From assembly GCA_016793115.1 (NCBI GenBank), contig JAEUIN010000388.1:1-64000 (forward strand): a stretch of DNA of 64,000 nucleotides, written 5' to 3'. Of this stretch, positions 55,727 to 64,000 are shown one piece after another (within the stretch, counting starts at the first letter, position 1; every line of letters starts with the position of its first letter). The notes below the pieces were generated by a model that was not told where the DNA came from, made no database searches, and worked only from the letters and a program-made list of their open reading frames with translations. The stretch comes from Planctomycetaceae bacterium. GTDB taxonomy: Bacteria > Planctomycetota > Planctomycetia > Pirellulales > PNKZ01. The position numbers were made by a program, and so were the translations under genes.

Positions 55727-56947
55727 CTAGCGGCCTGTCGAGGGATATCCGCCGGTGGCCGGATAGACCGTCGCCGGGCCGGCCTGGCCTGCGGGCGCGG
55801 TGGCAGGCACTGCCGGATAGCGGCTTGGCGCGGTCGATGGGTAAGCCCCGGCGGTCGTCGTCGGGTACGTCGTGGCAGGTGCCGCAGCCGCCGATGCCAT
55901 TGGTCCATATGCACCGGCACCGCCTGTGCTACCGGGGCGATATCCGGCGGCGGCACTCGCGGACGTCGTCGGCACTCCTTGCAGCGGAGGAGCGCCCGGC
56001 GCCATGAGCGGATTCTGGGCTCCGCTGTTATACGTCGGGTTGTTCGTCGAGCGCGACGCGCCGCTCGCCGTCAGTGAGCCGGAGGTGTTCATCGGAGCGG
56101 CCGTAGCACCGCTGGCCGGCATCGCACCCGAAGTGTTGATCGGAGCCGACGTACCGCCCCAAGTCGAGGTCGGCGTAGCGGTCGCACCGGTGTAAGCACT
56201 GCCGCTTGTCATCGGGGTTCCGTAGCGGCTGTCGCTTGAGTAGCGAGTCGCAGGATTTGAAGCCGCGGCGGCACTGCCGGACGGAACCGAAGCGGTGTAT
56301 GCCGCCGGCGTCGCCGGATAAGAGGTTGCAGTCGGATACATCGCGGTACCCGTCGGCGGCGCGCTCGGCTGACCAGCCGCGGCGTAGCCTGCCGGGTTAT
56401 AGTAACCACCGGGCGTCGTTGGAGCACCGGTCGTAGGCTTAGCACCGGCAAGCGCCGCAGGCGAAGCACCAAAGCCGACTTGCGCGGCACCGTATTGTTC
56501 ACGGCCGGCAGGAGGCAAGCTTCCGGCCGAGGCGGAAGCGGCATAGGGGTTCATGCCACCTGCGGTGAACGAAGCCGGCGACGCACCAGGCGCGCCTGCG
56601 GGTGCCGGCGCATAGGGCGAGGGAGCGCCGCCGAACGATGCCGGCGGCGTCGAACTGTAGGGTGACGACGTCGTCGGACGCGCGGCCGCTCCGCCCGCAG
56701 CGTAGCTGTTCGTCAGCGGAGCGGGAGTCGCCCCGGCCGACGGGAGCGTCGCCGCAGTCGACGTATTCGGCGCTGTCGGGCCGATACCGGCCGGCGGCGT
56801 GCTGGAGTAAGCGCTGCCGGGCGGAGTCGGATTCGACGCCGATGAGAACGGCCAGACTTTCGGCCATTTGCCGCCGCCGGTCGCGCAGCCGCAAGCTGCC
56901 GAGGTCAATAAGCAGAACATGAAGAGGCGCGCAGGATACGCTCGCAT
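55727..56947 (-). CDS. Low-complexity Pro/Ala/Ser/Tyr-rich lipoprotein (hypothetical)
   Basis: A 406-residue protein starting at ATG 56947 (MRAYPARLFMF). A signal with lipobox LTSAACG places the lipidated Cys near residue 19. The rest has no globular pattern: it is built of imperfect units with YSSTPPAGI, APMNTSGSLTASGA and YPTATSYPATPAAY flavour. It resembles extended surface-attached planctomycete proteins rich in Pro and Tyr. No domain can be named. In-frame codons upstream to 57232 are not counted because they precede the signal peptide. Confidence 0.65.
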   Translation of the reverse strand: MRAYPARLFMFCLLTSAACGCATGGGKWPKVWPFSSASNPTPPGSAYSSTPPAGIGPTAPNTSTAATLPSAGATPAPLTNSYAAGGAAARPTTSSPYSSTPPASFGGAPSPYAPAPAGAPGASPASFTAGGMNPYAASASAGSLPPAGREQYGAAQVGFGASPAALAGAKPTTGAPTTPGGYYNPAGYAAAGQPSAPPTGTAMYPTATSYPATPAAYTASVPSGSAAAASNPATRYSSDSRYGTPMTSGSAYTGATATPTSTWGGTSAPINTSGAMPASGATAAPMNTSGSLTASGASRSTNNPTYNSGAQNPLMAPGAPPLQGVPTTSASAAAGYRPGSTGGAGAYGPMASAAAAPATTYPTTTAGAYPSTAPSRYPAVPATAPAGQAGPATVYPATGGYPSTGR

Positions 56948-57370
56948 GAGGTGCGTCCTTCCGCAAAATGCCTCGCTAGCCGGAAACGGTCGACGCACAA
57001 CGACCCTGTCGCGCAATCGACCGCGCACAACGAGCGAGAAAATCTCGACGATTCGATGTGTCTCGTCAGTTAGGCGTCGTGCCCGCCGACGAGAATGTTG
57101 ATGGGATGTGTCCTCGGCAAAAGCCCGCCGATCGCAAGCTCTCACAGCGCAAACGCACGCGAGCCGAACGAACTCCGCCCATGCCGAGGTGGGGCGGGAG
57201 TTTACTGTTCTCTTAGAGCGGGTCAAGACCAATTTTTTCGGCAGCCGGGGACTGAGACTTCAGCGGTTCTTCGTGCGCGCAGTGCTAAATGCGAAAAAAG
57301 CCCGAGGAGTAAACTCCCCGGGCTTCCGTAGTTTGCCGAGCAACACGTTCGCTAATGCGCGACGTTGGTT
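56948..57370. other. 423-base region upstream of the lipoprotein gene
   Basis: No gene is supported. It contains the promoter region of the lipoprotein gene and, at its far end, the terminator of the superoxide dismutase gene (57294-57325). The stretch 57130-57290 has nothing recognisable. Confidence 0.5.
57294..57325 (-). terminator. Terminator of the superoxide dismutase gene
   Basis: On the minus strand a stem of agcccgggg/ctcgggct type (one mismatch, loop ttta) is followed by six T; it lies 45 bases past the sod stop. Confidence 0.82.
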
Positions 57371-57982
57371 TTACTTCGTCGCGGCGGAGTAGCGCTCGCC
57401 GACTTCCTTCCAATTCACCACCGCGAAGATCGCCGACAAATAATCGGGGCGCCGGTTTTGGTAGTTCAAATAGTAGGCGTGCTCCCAGACGTCGATGCCG
57501 AAGATCGGCGTGTTGCCGTGCATGAGCGGGCTATCTTGATTCGGCGTGCTCTCGACGATGAGCTTCTTCGCCTTGTCAACGCTCAGCCACGACCAACCGC
57601 TGCCGAATCGCCCTACGCCGGCCTTGATCAAGTCATCCTTCAGCTTGGCGAAGTCGCCGATATCGCGCTTGATTGCATCGGCAAGCGGACCACTCGGCTC
57701 GCCGCCCGTCCCCGGACCCAAGACGGTCCAGAACAACGAGTGGTTCGCATGACCGCCGCCGTTGTTGCGTACGGCCGCGCGAATGCCTTCCGGCACCTTA
57801 TCGATGTTGCGGCAGAGTTCCTCAATCGATTGTTTATCGAGATCCGTCCCTTCAATCGCCTTATTGAGGTTTGTGATATACGCCTGATGATGCTTGCCAT
57901 GGTGAATTTCCATGGTCTTTGCGTCGATCGTCGGCTCCAGCGCATTGAAAGCGTAGGGGAGGGCTGGCAGAGTGTACGGCAT
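57371..57982 (-). CDS. Superoxide dismutase, Fe/Mn family
   Basis: Converts superoxide to peroxide and oxygen. The 203-residue protein opens YTLPALPYAFNALEP. Metal ligands are in IHHGKHHQAYI (His near 27), GGHANHSLFW (His near 80) and the C-terminal DVWEHAYYLNYQN (Asp and His). The GGHANHSLFW and GSGWSWL forms favour manganese but do not prove it. No signal peptide, so it is cytoplasmic. Monocistronic. Confidence 0.95.
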   Translation of the reverse strand: MPYTLPALPYAFNALEPTIDAKTMEIHHGKHHQAYITNLNKAIEGTDLDKQSIEELCRNIDKVPEGIRAAVRNNGGGHANHSLFWTVLGPGTGGEPSGPLADAIKRDIGDFAKLKDDLIKAGVGRFGSGWSWLSVDKAKKLIVESTPNQDSPLMHGNTPIFGIDVWEHAYYLNYQNRRPDYLSAIFAVVNWKEVGERYSAATK

Positions 57983-58171
57983 GGCAATAATCTCCCGGTC
58001 GAAAAGAACGACCGTTTTGCGATGAAAAGACGAGGCGGCGGCGAGGCGAAATCTGAGTCGCCGATTTCGCCGAACATAGCCGATTAGGCCGTGGTTTTCA
58101 ATCGGCCGGCCGCGCCGGGTCGCCGGCGTTTTTGCGCGAGAATTGCACAGCGAGACTTCTCGCCTATCCTG

Positions 58172-60478
58172 CTAGACTTCGACCGGTTCCGCGGCCCGGA
58201 AGAGGCCGCGGATGCTTTGCCATAACCCGCCGGCTTCTTCCGTCATGGCCTCCACTCCATCGACGTCGGTCGCCATCAAATACGAGCGCAAGCTGGCCAC
58301 AAGTTGGCGAGCTCGCTCCAAGGCCGCAGCCGTGCGGCGCTCGCGGCTCTTCACCGGGCTGATGACGGCCGTGATTCGCGTCCGCTTGAATACGGCCCGT
58401 GGGTTGTTCTCCGGCGCGAACGACTCTTCATGAATGGCCAAATCGATCAACAGCCGGATCGAACGATCCGACTGGCGCTTAAACAGCGGACTGCCGCGAT
58501 CGCCGCCGATCAGCAACTGCACGCGGCTGCGATCCGTCAGCAGAATCTCGGCGTGATGATCGGCGACGAAACCCTTCAGCTTCTCGATATTTCGTTCGAG
58601 CGGCGAATCGCTCGTCATCTCGCGCTTGAGCAACATATTGCCCGCTAAACGCTTCTTCGACGTCGCAGTGATCTTCTTTTCGTCGTCCGCCTGCGAATCG
58701 CCGCCGACGCCGAGTTGCACCACACGGTTACGGCCGGTTTCCTTGGCCGTGAACAAGGCTCGGTCGGCGCGACGCAACATCGTCTCCGGCGTGTCGCCCG
58801 GCTGAACCTCGGTCACGCCGAAGCTGGCCGTCACGCAACGATCGCCGAGCGCGGAATGGCGGATTAATCCGAAAGCGACTCGTACCTCCTCGGCTCGCCG
58901 AGCGGCGGTCGCATTGTCGCAGTCGGCGCACAACAGCACGAACTCTTCACCGCCGTAGCGAGCGACCAAGTCGCCGGACCGACAGAATGTCTTCAGTAGG
59001 TTCGCGATCGCTACGATGACCACGTCGCCCGCTTGATGGCCATAGGTGTCGTTGATCGTCTTAAACCTATCGATGTCGGTCATGATCAGGCTGCACGGCC
59101 GCTTCGTATCGCGGTGCGCGCCGACGAACTCGTTTAAGACGCGATCAAACTCCGCACGATTGGCAACCTGCGTCATCGGATCGCGCGTCGCCATGTCGTG
59201 CAGGTTCTGACAGCGTTGTTCCAAAGAAATCTCCGACGACGCGTCGTGCATCAGCAGCGAAGCGCCGATGACCACGCCATCCGAGTCGAGTACCGGGACG
59301 GCATGGGCGTCGACGGCGATTGACTTGCCGTTGCGCCCGCCGAGATTCAGCCGTCGCAGCCACTGTGCTTCACCCTTGAGAATCCTCGCCAACGGGCAAT
59401 CGCGATCATCGATCGCTTTCTGATGTTCGTCGCACAAGCCGATTAGCGACGGAACGAACGTACGCGCCGCCATGCTCTTGCCGGAGATTCCCGTCAGTCG
59501 CTCCGCTCCGGAGTTCCACTGGGTCACGTTCATATTGGCGTCGACGAAGATCACCGCATCGCGCATCGTGTCGAACAGCCGCTGATGGAACATCGATTCC
59601 GTGTTGCGCAATGCCGGCACGGCCGCGACTCGACCGCGACGCCACTGTTGTTCGATGACTTGCGGATTGAGTTCGCCGAGCCAACGTTTGGCGGCGATCG
59701 CCTGCATCGCCAGCGGATCTTTTTCGAAGAACTTACTGAAGACCGCGACCAAATCGGGGTCGAACTGCGTGCCGGCGCAACGATAGAGTTCGTCGAAGGC
59801 GCGCTGCACCGACATCGCACGGCGGAACACCTGATCCGTCGTCATGGAATCAAAAGCGTCGACGATCGACAGCAATCTCGAGCCGAGCGGTAAATCGTCG
59901 CCGCTGAGGTCGCAATTGCCTCGTTTTCCGTTGAACCACGCTCGTGCGTAGCGGACGATATCGATCACGCCCGAAGAGGCGCAGCTGCCGCGCAAGATTT
60001 GCTCACCCATCAACCAGTGGCAATCCATAATCGCCGCTTCTTGAGGGTGCAGCGTGCCCGGTTTCGCAAGAATTTGATCCAGCACGCCGACCTTGCCGAC
60101 GTCGTGCATCAACGCCGCGAGTTCAAGCTCATCGCGCACTACCGGCGGCAGAGACATCATCTCCGCCCAACCCGAGCAGCACAAAGCCACGCGCAAACAA
60201 TGCTGCGCCGTCGGCTCATGTTTCCAACGCAACGCCGTATAAAGACTCGTCGCGATGCCTAGTCGGGCCTGAATGAGGCTGCTTTCCGTCTCAAACGAAT
60301 CGACCAGGTTCGGCGGCGGGCCGTCATCCAAATGAGCCGTCGAAATCCGTTGTCGTTCCGTTGCGAGATCGTCCACCAAGGTCGTTAGCTGCGCAAGCCC
60401 GCCTTCGGCCGACAGACTTACATTGTCGGCGACGAGAGTCCCGGAGGACGGCGAGTGCGGCAACTTACGGTGTTCCAT
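58172..60478 (-). CDS. HD-PAS-GGDEF protein (probable diguanylate cyclase)
   Basis: A 768-residue soluble multidomain protein. The HD domain (about 80-270) keeps ALMHDVGKVGVL but the HD-GYP region reads YARAWFNGKRG instead of HHExxxGxGYP, so phosphodiesterase activity is doubtful. A PAS domain follows (about 300-420, AVIFVDANMNVTQWN). The GGDEF domain (about 435-595) has MTDIDRFKTINDTYGH and RYGGEEF, catalytic, with an RSGD I-site five residues before it. The C-terminal 150 residues, rich in Arg and Glu, match nothing I know. Likely makes cyclic-di-GMP with product inhibition. Preceded by a 227-base gap to the FAH gene. Confidence 0.88.
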   Translation of the reverse strand: MEHRKLPHSPSSGTLVADNVSLSAEGGLAQLTTLVDDLATERQRISTAHLDDGPPPNLVDSFETESSLIQARLGIATSLYTALRWKHEPTAQHCLRVALCCSGWAEMMSLPPVVRDELELAALMHDVGKVGVLDQILAKPGTLHPQEAAIMDCHWLMGEQILRGSCASSGVIDIVRYARAWFNGKRGNCDLSGDDLPLGSRLLSIVDAFDSMTTDQVFRRAMSVQRAFDELYRCAGTQFDPDLVAVFSKFFEKDPLAMQAIAAKRWLGELNPQVIEQQWRRGRVAAVPALRNTESMFHQRLFDTMRDAVIFVDANMNVTQWNSGAERLTGISGKSMAARTFVPSLIGLCDEHQKAIDDRDCPLARILKGEAQWLRRLNLGGRNGKSIAVDAHAVPVLDSDGVVIGASLLMHDASSEISLEQRCQNLHDMATRDPMTQVANRAEFDRVLNEFVGAHRDTKRPCSLIMTDIDRFKTINDTYGHQAGDVVIVAIANLLKTFCRSGDLVARYGGEEFVLLCADCDNATAARRAEEVRVAFGLIRHSALGDRCVTASFGVTEVQPGDTPETMLRRADRALFTAKETGRNRVVQLGVGGDSQADDEKKITATSKKRLAGNMLLKREMTSDSPLERNIEKLKGFVADHHAEILLTDRSRVQLLIGGDRGSPLFKRQSDRSIRLLIDLAIHEESFAPENNPRAVFKRTRITAVISPVKSRERRTAAALERARQLVASLRSYLMATDVDGVEAMTEEAGGLWQSIRGLFRAAEPVEV

Positions 60479-60705
60479 CGGTCAACAATTCCGGCGCAGG
60501 CGTGGAAGTTCGCTAACGAAAGCTAGTTCACGCTCGGAAATGGGGCAAACCGCAGCGTAAAAACCCAGGACTGCGCCGGCTCTTCGCTTCTCATCGTGCC
60601 GGTTGTAGCGAACTTGCCGATCTGTCGCCCCTTGTGGCTCCGCAACTGCGCGGATTCAATAGCGTTCCATAGGTAGTTTCGATATTCCCGTGCGGAGTGC
60701 GCTGC

Positions 60706-61563
60706 GTGAAACTCATCAGTTACCTCTCGGAAAACGGACAACGAGTCGCGGGGCGCGGCTCCGACGGCGGATATGTCGATATTCAATCCGCCGATTCCTC
60801 GCTTCCCTCCACAATGCGCGAATTGCTGGCTTTGGGCCCGGAAGGACTCAACAGAGCCGCCGTCGCCGTCGGGAAGGGGAGGCCGATGGCTGCGACACCG
60901 CGCATCTTGGCTCCCGTTCCCGATCCTCAAAAAGTGATCTGTGTGGGACTCAACTACGCCGACCACGCGAAAGAAAGCGGTGTGCAGCCGCCTGAAGAGC
61001 CGGTCTTCTTCTGTAAGTTTCCCACCGCCGTATGCGCTCATGAAGACAACATCGTGCTACCCAAAGTGAGCGCGCAGATCGATTACGAGGCCGAACTAGT
61101 CGTCGTGATCGGCCGTGGCGGCAAGAACATTCCCAAGCAAAAAGTCGTGGAACACGTCGCCGGATATTGTCCGGGACACGATGTTTCGGCTCGCGACTGG
61201 CAACTCAACAAGCCCGGCAAGCAATGGCTTCTCGGCAAGACGTTCGACACGTTCGCGCCCTTCGGACCAGAATTGACGACGGCCGACGAGGTCGGCGACC
61301 CAAGCGATCTGCGTATCCAGCTCCGTCTTAACGGGACGACTATGCAAGACTCGCGGACCAACCAATTGATTTTCAAAATCGACGAACTCGTGGCTTACGT
61401 TTCGCAAGTTTGTACGCTGGTTCCCGGCGACGTCATTTTCACCGGCACGCCGCCGGGCGTCGGCATGGCGCGCAAGCCGCCGGTGTTGCTCAAGCCGGGC
61501 GATTCCGTCGAGGTCGAAATTGAAAAGCTCGGCACTTTGCGAAACAAGTGCGTCGGCGAATGA
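60706..61563 (+). CDS. FAH-family hydrolase/isomerase
   Basis: A 285-residue enzyme of the fumarylacetoacetate hydrolase family. GTG 60706 (VKLISYLS) with CGGAG upstream is the start. Metal-site segments are CVGLNYADHAKE, DYEAELVVVIGRGG, GHDVSARDW, FDTFAPFGPEL and FTGTPPGVGMARKPP. These point to 2-hydroxyhepta-2,4-diene-1,7-dioate isomerase/acylpyruvase-type function in breakdown of aromatic or sugar acids, but the substrate is not decided. Its TGA overlaps the ATG of the transporter gene (ATGA at 61560-61563). Confidence 0.9.
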   Translation: MKLISYLSENGQRVAGRGSDGGYVDIQSADSSLPSTMRELLALGPEGLNRAAVAVGKGRPMAATPRILAPVPDPQKVICVGLNYADHAKESGVQPPEEPVFFCKFPTAVCAHEDNIVLPKVSAQIDYEAELVVVIGRGGKNIPKQKVVEHVAGYCPGHDVSARDWQLNKPGKQWLLGKTFDTFAPFGPELTTADEVGDPSDLRIQLRLNGTTMQDSRTNQLIFKIDELVAYVSQVCTLVPGDVIFTGTPPGVGMARKPPVLLKPGDSVEVEIEKLGTLRNKCVGE

Positions 61564-62798
61564 CCGGCGACTTAGACCGCGGTGCGGCGAATCGTGCCGC
61601 GGCGTTGTCGCTGGCGATTGCCTATCTCGGTTTCATTAGTCTCGGGCTCCCCGATCCGGTCGCAGGCGTCGCTTGGCCGTCGGTGCGATCGACGTTCGCC
61701 CTGGATCAAAGCAGCTTTGGGTTGATTTTCATCGGTCTGGGATGCGGCTATTGCGCTTCGGGCTTTTTCGGCGGAAAGCTCACCCACTTGCTCGGGCTCG
61801 GCAATCTGCTGTGGATCAGCAGCGCTCTGGTCGCCGCGGCGATGCTCGTGAGCGGGCTTGCTCCCGCATGGAGCGTAATCGTCGCCGGCTCAGTTCTCTG
61901 GGGGCTCGGCTCCGGCGGCATCGACGCCGGGCTCAATTCGTACGTGTCGACGCACTTCTCCGCGCGCCACATGAATTGGCTCCATGCCTGCTATAGCCTC
62001 GGCGCCACTTTGGGGCCGCTCATGATGACGGCCATGGTCGCCGGCGTCGGCTCATGGCGACTCGGTTATGCAATTGTCGGCGGCGTGATGTCGTTGATGT
62101 CCGTCTTATTCTTAGTAACGCGTCGACGTTGGGACGCTCCGCCGGCGATCTTCATCGCGCCCGCCGAGGGCAACACCGCACATCCGGCCGAAATCGCTGA
62201 TCATGTCGGCTTGCTCGACACGCTTCGGCGCCCGCTCGTGCAGTTGCAAACCGTCGTCTTCTTTCTCTATGTCGGCCTTGAGTTCGCCGTCGGCCAGTGG
62301 AGTTACACGCTGCTCACGGAATCGCGCGGCTTCAGCGAAGAGCGATCCGGCTCGCTGGCCGCCGCCTATTATGGAGCGATCGGATTGGGCCGGATCGTCG
62401 CCGGTATGATCGCACCGCGAATGGGTCTCGATCGTCTCCTGCGAGCTACGATGGTCGTCGCTCTCCTCGGTGCGACGGGCTACGCCTTAGAAAGTATTCC
62501 GGCGGCGGGCTCAATCGGGCTCTTCCTGATCGGCCTGGGCCTGGCGCCGGTCTTTCCTTGTCTCATGACTCAAACGCCCGTGCGTGTCGGTGCGAAATAC
62601 GCGGTGCATGCCGTCGGGTTTCAAGTCAGCGCCGGAATGCTCGGCGCCGCTCTTGTGCCGAGTGCGACCGGCTTGCTCGTCGACCGATACGGGCTCGAAG
62701 TCGCACCCCTGTTCGCCGTCGCCCTGGCCGCCGCTCTTCTGATCTCCCATGAGACGGTGCTCCTGCTCATTCGCAATCGGTCGGAAGATGCCCAATAG
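61560..62798 (+). CDS. Major facilitator superfamily transporter
   Basis: A 412-residue integral membrane protein with about 12 helices (for example AALSLAIAYLGFISLGLPD, WSVIVAGSVLWGLGSGGIDA, LFLIGLGLAPVFPCLM). A central cytoplasmic loop lies at about 185-215. Starting at ATG 61560 it overlaps the FAH gene, so the transporter probably imports or exports a substrate or product of that enzyme (inference). Sugar or sugar-acid transporters of the FucP-like branch are the closest in style. Confidence 0.85.
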   Translation: MTGDLDRGAANRAAALSLAIAYLGFISLGLPDPVAGVAWPSVRSTFALDQSSFGLIFIGLGCGYCASGFFGGKLTHLLGLGNLLWISSALVAAAMLVSGLAPAWSVIVAGSVLWGLGSGGIDAGLNSYVSTHFSARHMNWLHACYSLGATLGPLMMTAMVAGVGSWRLGYAIVGGVMSLMSVLFLVTRRRWDAPPAIFIAPAEGNTAHPAEIADHVGLLDTLRRPLVQLQTVVFFLYVGLEFAVGQWSYTLLTESRGFSEERSGSLAAAYYGAIGLGRIVAGMIAPRMGLDRLLRATMVVALLGATGYALESIPAAGSIGLFLIGLGLAPVFPCLMTQTPVRVGAKYAVHAVGFQVSAGMLGAALVPSATGLLVDRYGLEVAPLFAVALAAALLISHETVLLLIRNRSEDAQ

Positions 62799-62808
62799 GC
62801 GCGAACCT

Positions 62809-63855
62809 CTATCTCATTCTCGAAGCCGCGTTGATCGTTCCAAGATAGAACAGCGCCAAGCGAATGATGAAGAAGGCGATGACGGCCATGACGGCGAGCG
62901 AAACGATCCACGAGGCGACTTGCATCAACACTTTGATCGCGCTGCGAGCTTCGTCCTCATATTGGTTCGCGAGCCGTTCCATCGATTCGGGCAAACGCCC
63001 GCTTCGCTCGCCGACATCGAGCACGTCGAGAAACCGCGGCGGAAATGCGCCCGTCGCCGCGAGGGCGTCCGTAAGCGTTTCTCCCCGCCGCACTGCCGCC
63101 GCAATCGCTTCCGTTTGCAAGATGTAGCGATCGTTCTGAGTCGCCTGCAGCGAAAGCGGCAACGACTTTAAGAAGTTCATCCCGGCCTCGCCGGTCAGAT
63201 GCAGCGCCCAGGCGAAGCGACCGAGCGCCAGCGTCTCGAGCGCTTTGCCTGCCGCCGGCACCTGCAACGCCAACCGCTGGATCGGCCGCGCCCAAAAGGC
63301 ACCGCGTTTGGCCGCCGTGACCACGACGAATAAGGCGACGCCCGCGCAAGCGATCGATGCCAAATAGGCGATCAGACCGGACGTGCCGCGCAGTCCGAAT
63401 CCAAGTAAGTCGATATTGCGTCCTTGAAGATCCTTGCCGACGACGACGCCTGAGACCCAAATCACCAGCCCGATCAAGCCGAGCGCCAAACAAAGCTGCG
63501 TCAACGGCCAACTCACACTCGATAAAAAATCGCGCCGCAGCTTGACCTGATACTCGTAATGTTCCGCCAGTCGGCGGAACACGGCGTCCAAATGGCCCGT
63601 CCGCTCGCCGACGCGAATCAGTTCACGCAACAGCGGCGGGAAATACTCTCCCTCCGCATCGACGGCTTCGGCGACGCCCACGCCGCTCGCGACTCGTACG
63701 CTGATTGCCTCCATTCGCCGCCGTAACGAGCCCGCCGTTCGGCCTTGTGCTTCGCGGGTCAGGATTTTCCGAATATCGATGCCGCTCTCCAAGCTCATCG
63801 CCAAACGACGACAAAGCGGAGCCAAATCACGATGGCGGGCCCGAGCGGAAAACAT
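62809..63855 (-). CDS. GspF/PilC-like type II secretion inner-membrane protein
   Basis: A 348-residue protein with two T2SSF domains. The first, about 10-135, has LCRRLAMSLESGIDIRKIL and LLRELIRVGERTGHLDAVF; the second, about 210-340, has ALHLTGEAGMNFLKSL and FLDVLDVGERSGRLPESM. Transmembrane helices are at about 120-145, 165-190 and near the C-terminus. I start at ATG 63855 (MFSARARH) because upstream codons to 63993 lack family features. No GspE or pilin is in the window, so the machine it belongs to is not identified. Confidence 0.85.
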   Translation of the reverse strand: MFSARARHRDLAPLCRRLAMSLESGIDIRKILTREAQGRTAGSLRRRMEAISVRVASGVGVAEAVDAEGEYFPPLLRELIRVGERTGHLDAVFRRLAEHYEYQVKLRRDFLSSVSWPLTQLCLALGLIGLVIWVSGVVVGKDLQGRNIDLLGFGLRGTSGLIAYLASIACAGVALFVVVTAAKRGAFWARPIQRLALQVPAAGKALETLALGRFAWALHLTGEAGMNFLKSLPLSLQATQNDRYILQTEAIAAAVRRGETLTDALAATGAFPPRFLDVLDVGERSGRLPESMERLANQYEDEARSAIKVLMQVASWIVSLAVMAVIAFFIIRLALFYLGTINAASRMR

Positions 63856-64000
63856 TCCGTCATCATGCAGCCGACCGGTGCCGAAGTCGAGAGCTTCGTC
63901 GGCGGAAGCGCGTCCGCACACGAAAACGACGTCATTGAAAATGGTACCGCCGCGGGCTATCGGTGCGCATCTATTTGGGCGATAGTTGCGCACCCCTATT

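Overview
The window reads as a chromosomal segment of a planctomycete, most likely of the Pirellulales type. This is inferred from gene content, not from any database search. The evidence is a DUF1549/DUF1553 gene followed by a DUF1501 gene, an ECF sigma factor of the family tied to Ser/Thr kinases with its kinase translationally coupled, two Gfo/Idh/MocA oxidoreductases (one with a Tat-like signal), a large AsmA-like membrane protein, a DUF11-repeat surface protein, a proline-rich lipoprotein, GC-rich codons and frequent GTG/TTG starts. I see no rRNA, tRNA, CRISPR array, transposase, integrase or phage gene.

Layout. 0-16 kb: siroheme sulfite/nitrite reductase; pgpA-rsmG-VOC; larC; a KaiA-like pseudo-receiver protein with a MazG-type pyrophosphohydrolase; a DUF11 surface protein; a zinc-ribbon microprotein; argS; a tight HIT-dGTPase-PIN/TRAM operon; scpA; a toxin-antitoxin pair whose MazF gene is frameshifted. 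16-22 kb: the 2-oxoglutarate dehydrogenase operon (sucA-sucB-lpd, minus strand). 22-27 kb: LuxR-type regulator, ECF sigma factor and a two-transmembrane receptor kinase. 27-35 kb: oxidoreductases, a helix-hairpin-helix/sigma-region-4-like DNA-binding protein behind a consensus sigma-54 promoter, a methyltransferase and a C-terminal processing protease. 35-46 kb: MMPL transporter, type III and type I glutamine synthetases, a sigma-54-preceded structured RNA region, and the DUF1549-DUF1501 pair. 46-64 kb: esterase, metallo-beta-lactamase-fold protein, AsmA-like protein, LarA-like (DUF2088) protein, CoA transferase, Dus, lipoprotein, superoxide dismutase, HD/PAS/GGDEF protein, FAH-family enzyme with an MFS transporter, and a GspF/PilC-like protein.

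Three themes connect the genes. First, nitrogen and sigma-54: three near-consensus -24/-12 elements (28251, 38082, 42024) precede the HhH protein, the glutamine synthetase pair and a roughly 380-nt intergenic region containing a run of near-perfect hairpins. Second, nickel-pincer chemistry: larC at 3.8 kb and a LarA-family protein at 51.8 kb that keeps the Lys/His spacing of lactate racemase. Third, signalling through degenerate receivers: both the KaiA-like protein and the LuxR-type regulator lack the phospho-acceptor aspartate. The most novel candidates are the KaiA-like protein (5201-6205) and the sigma-54-linked structured RNA (about 42050-42430).
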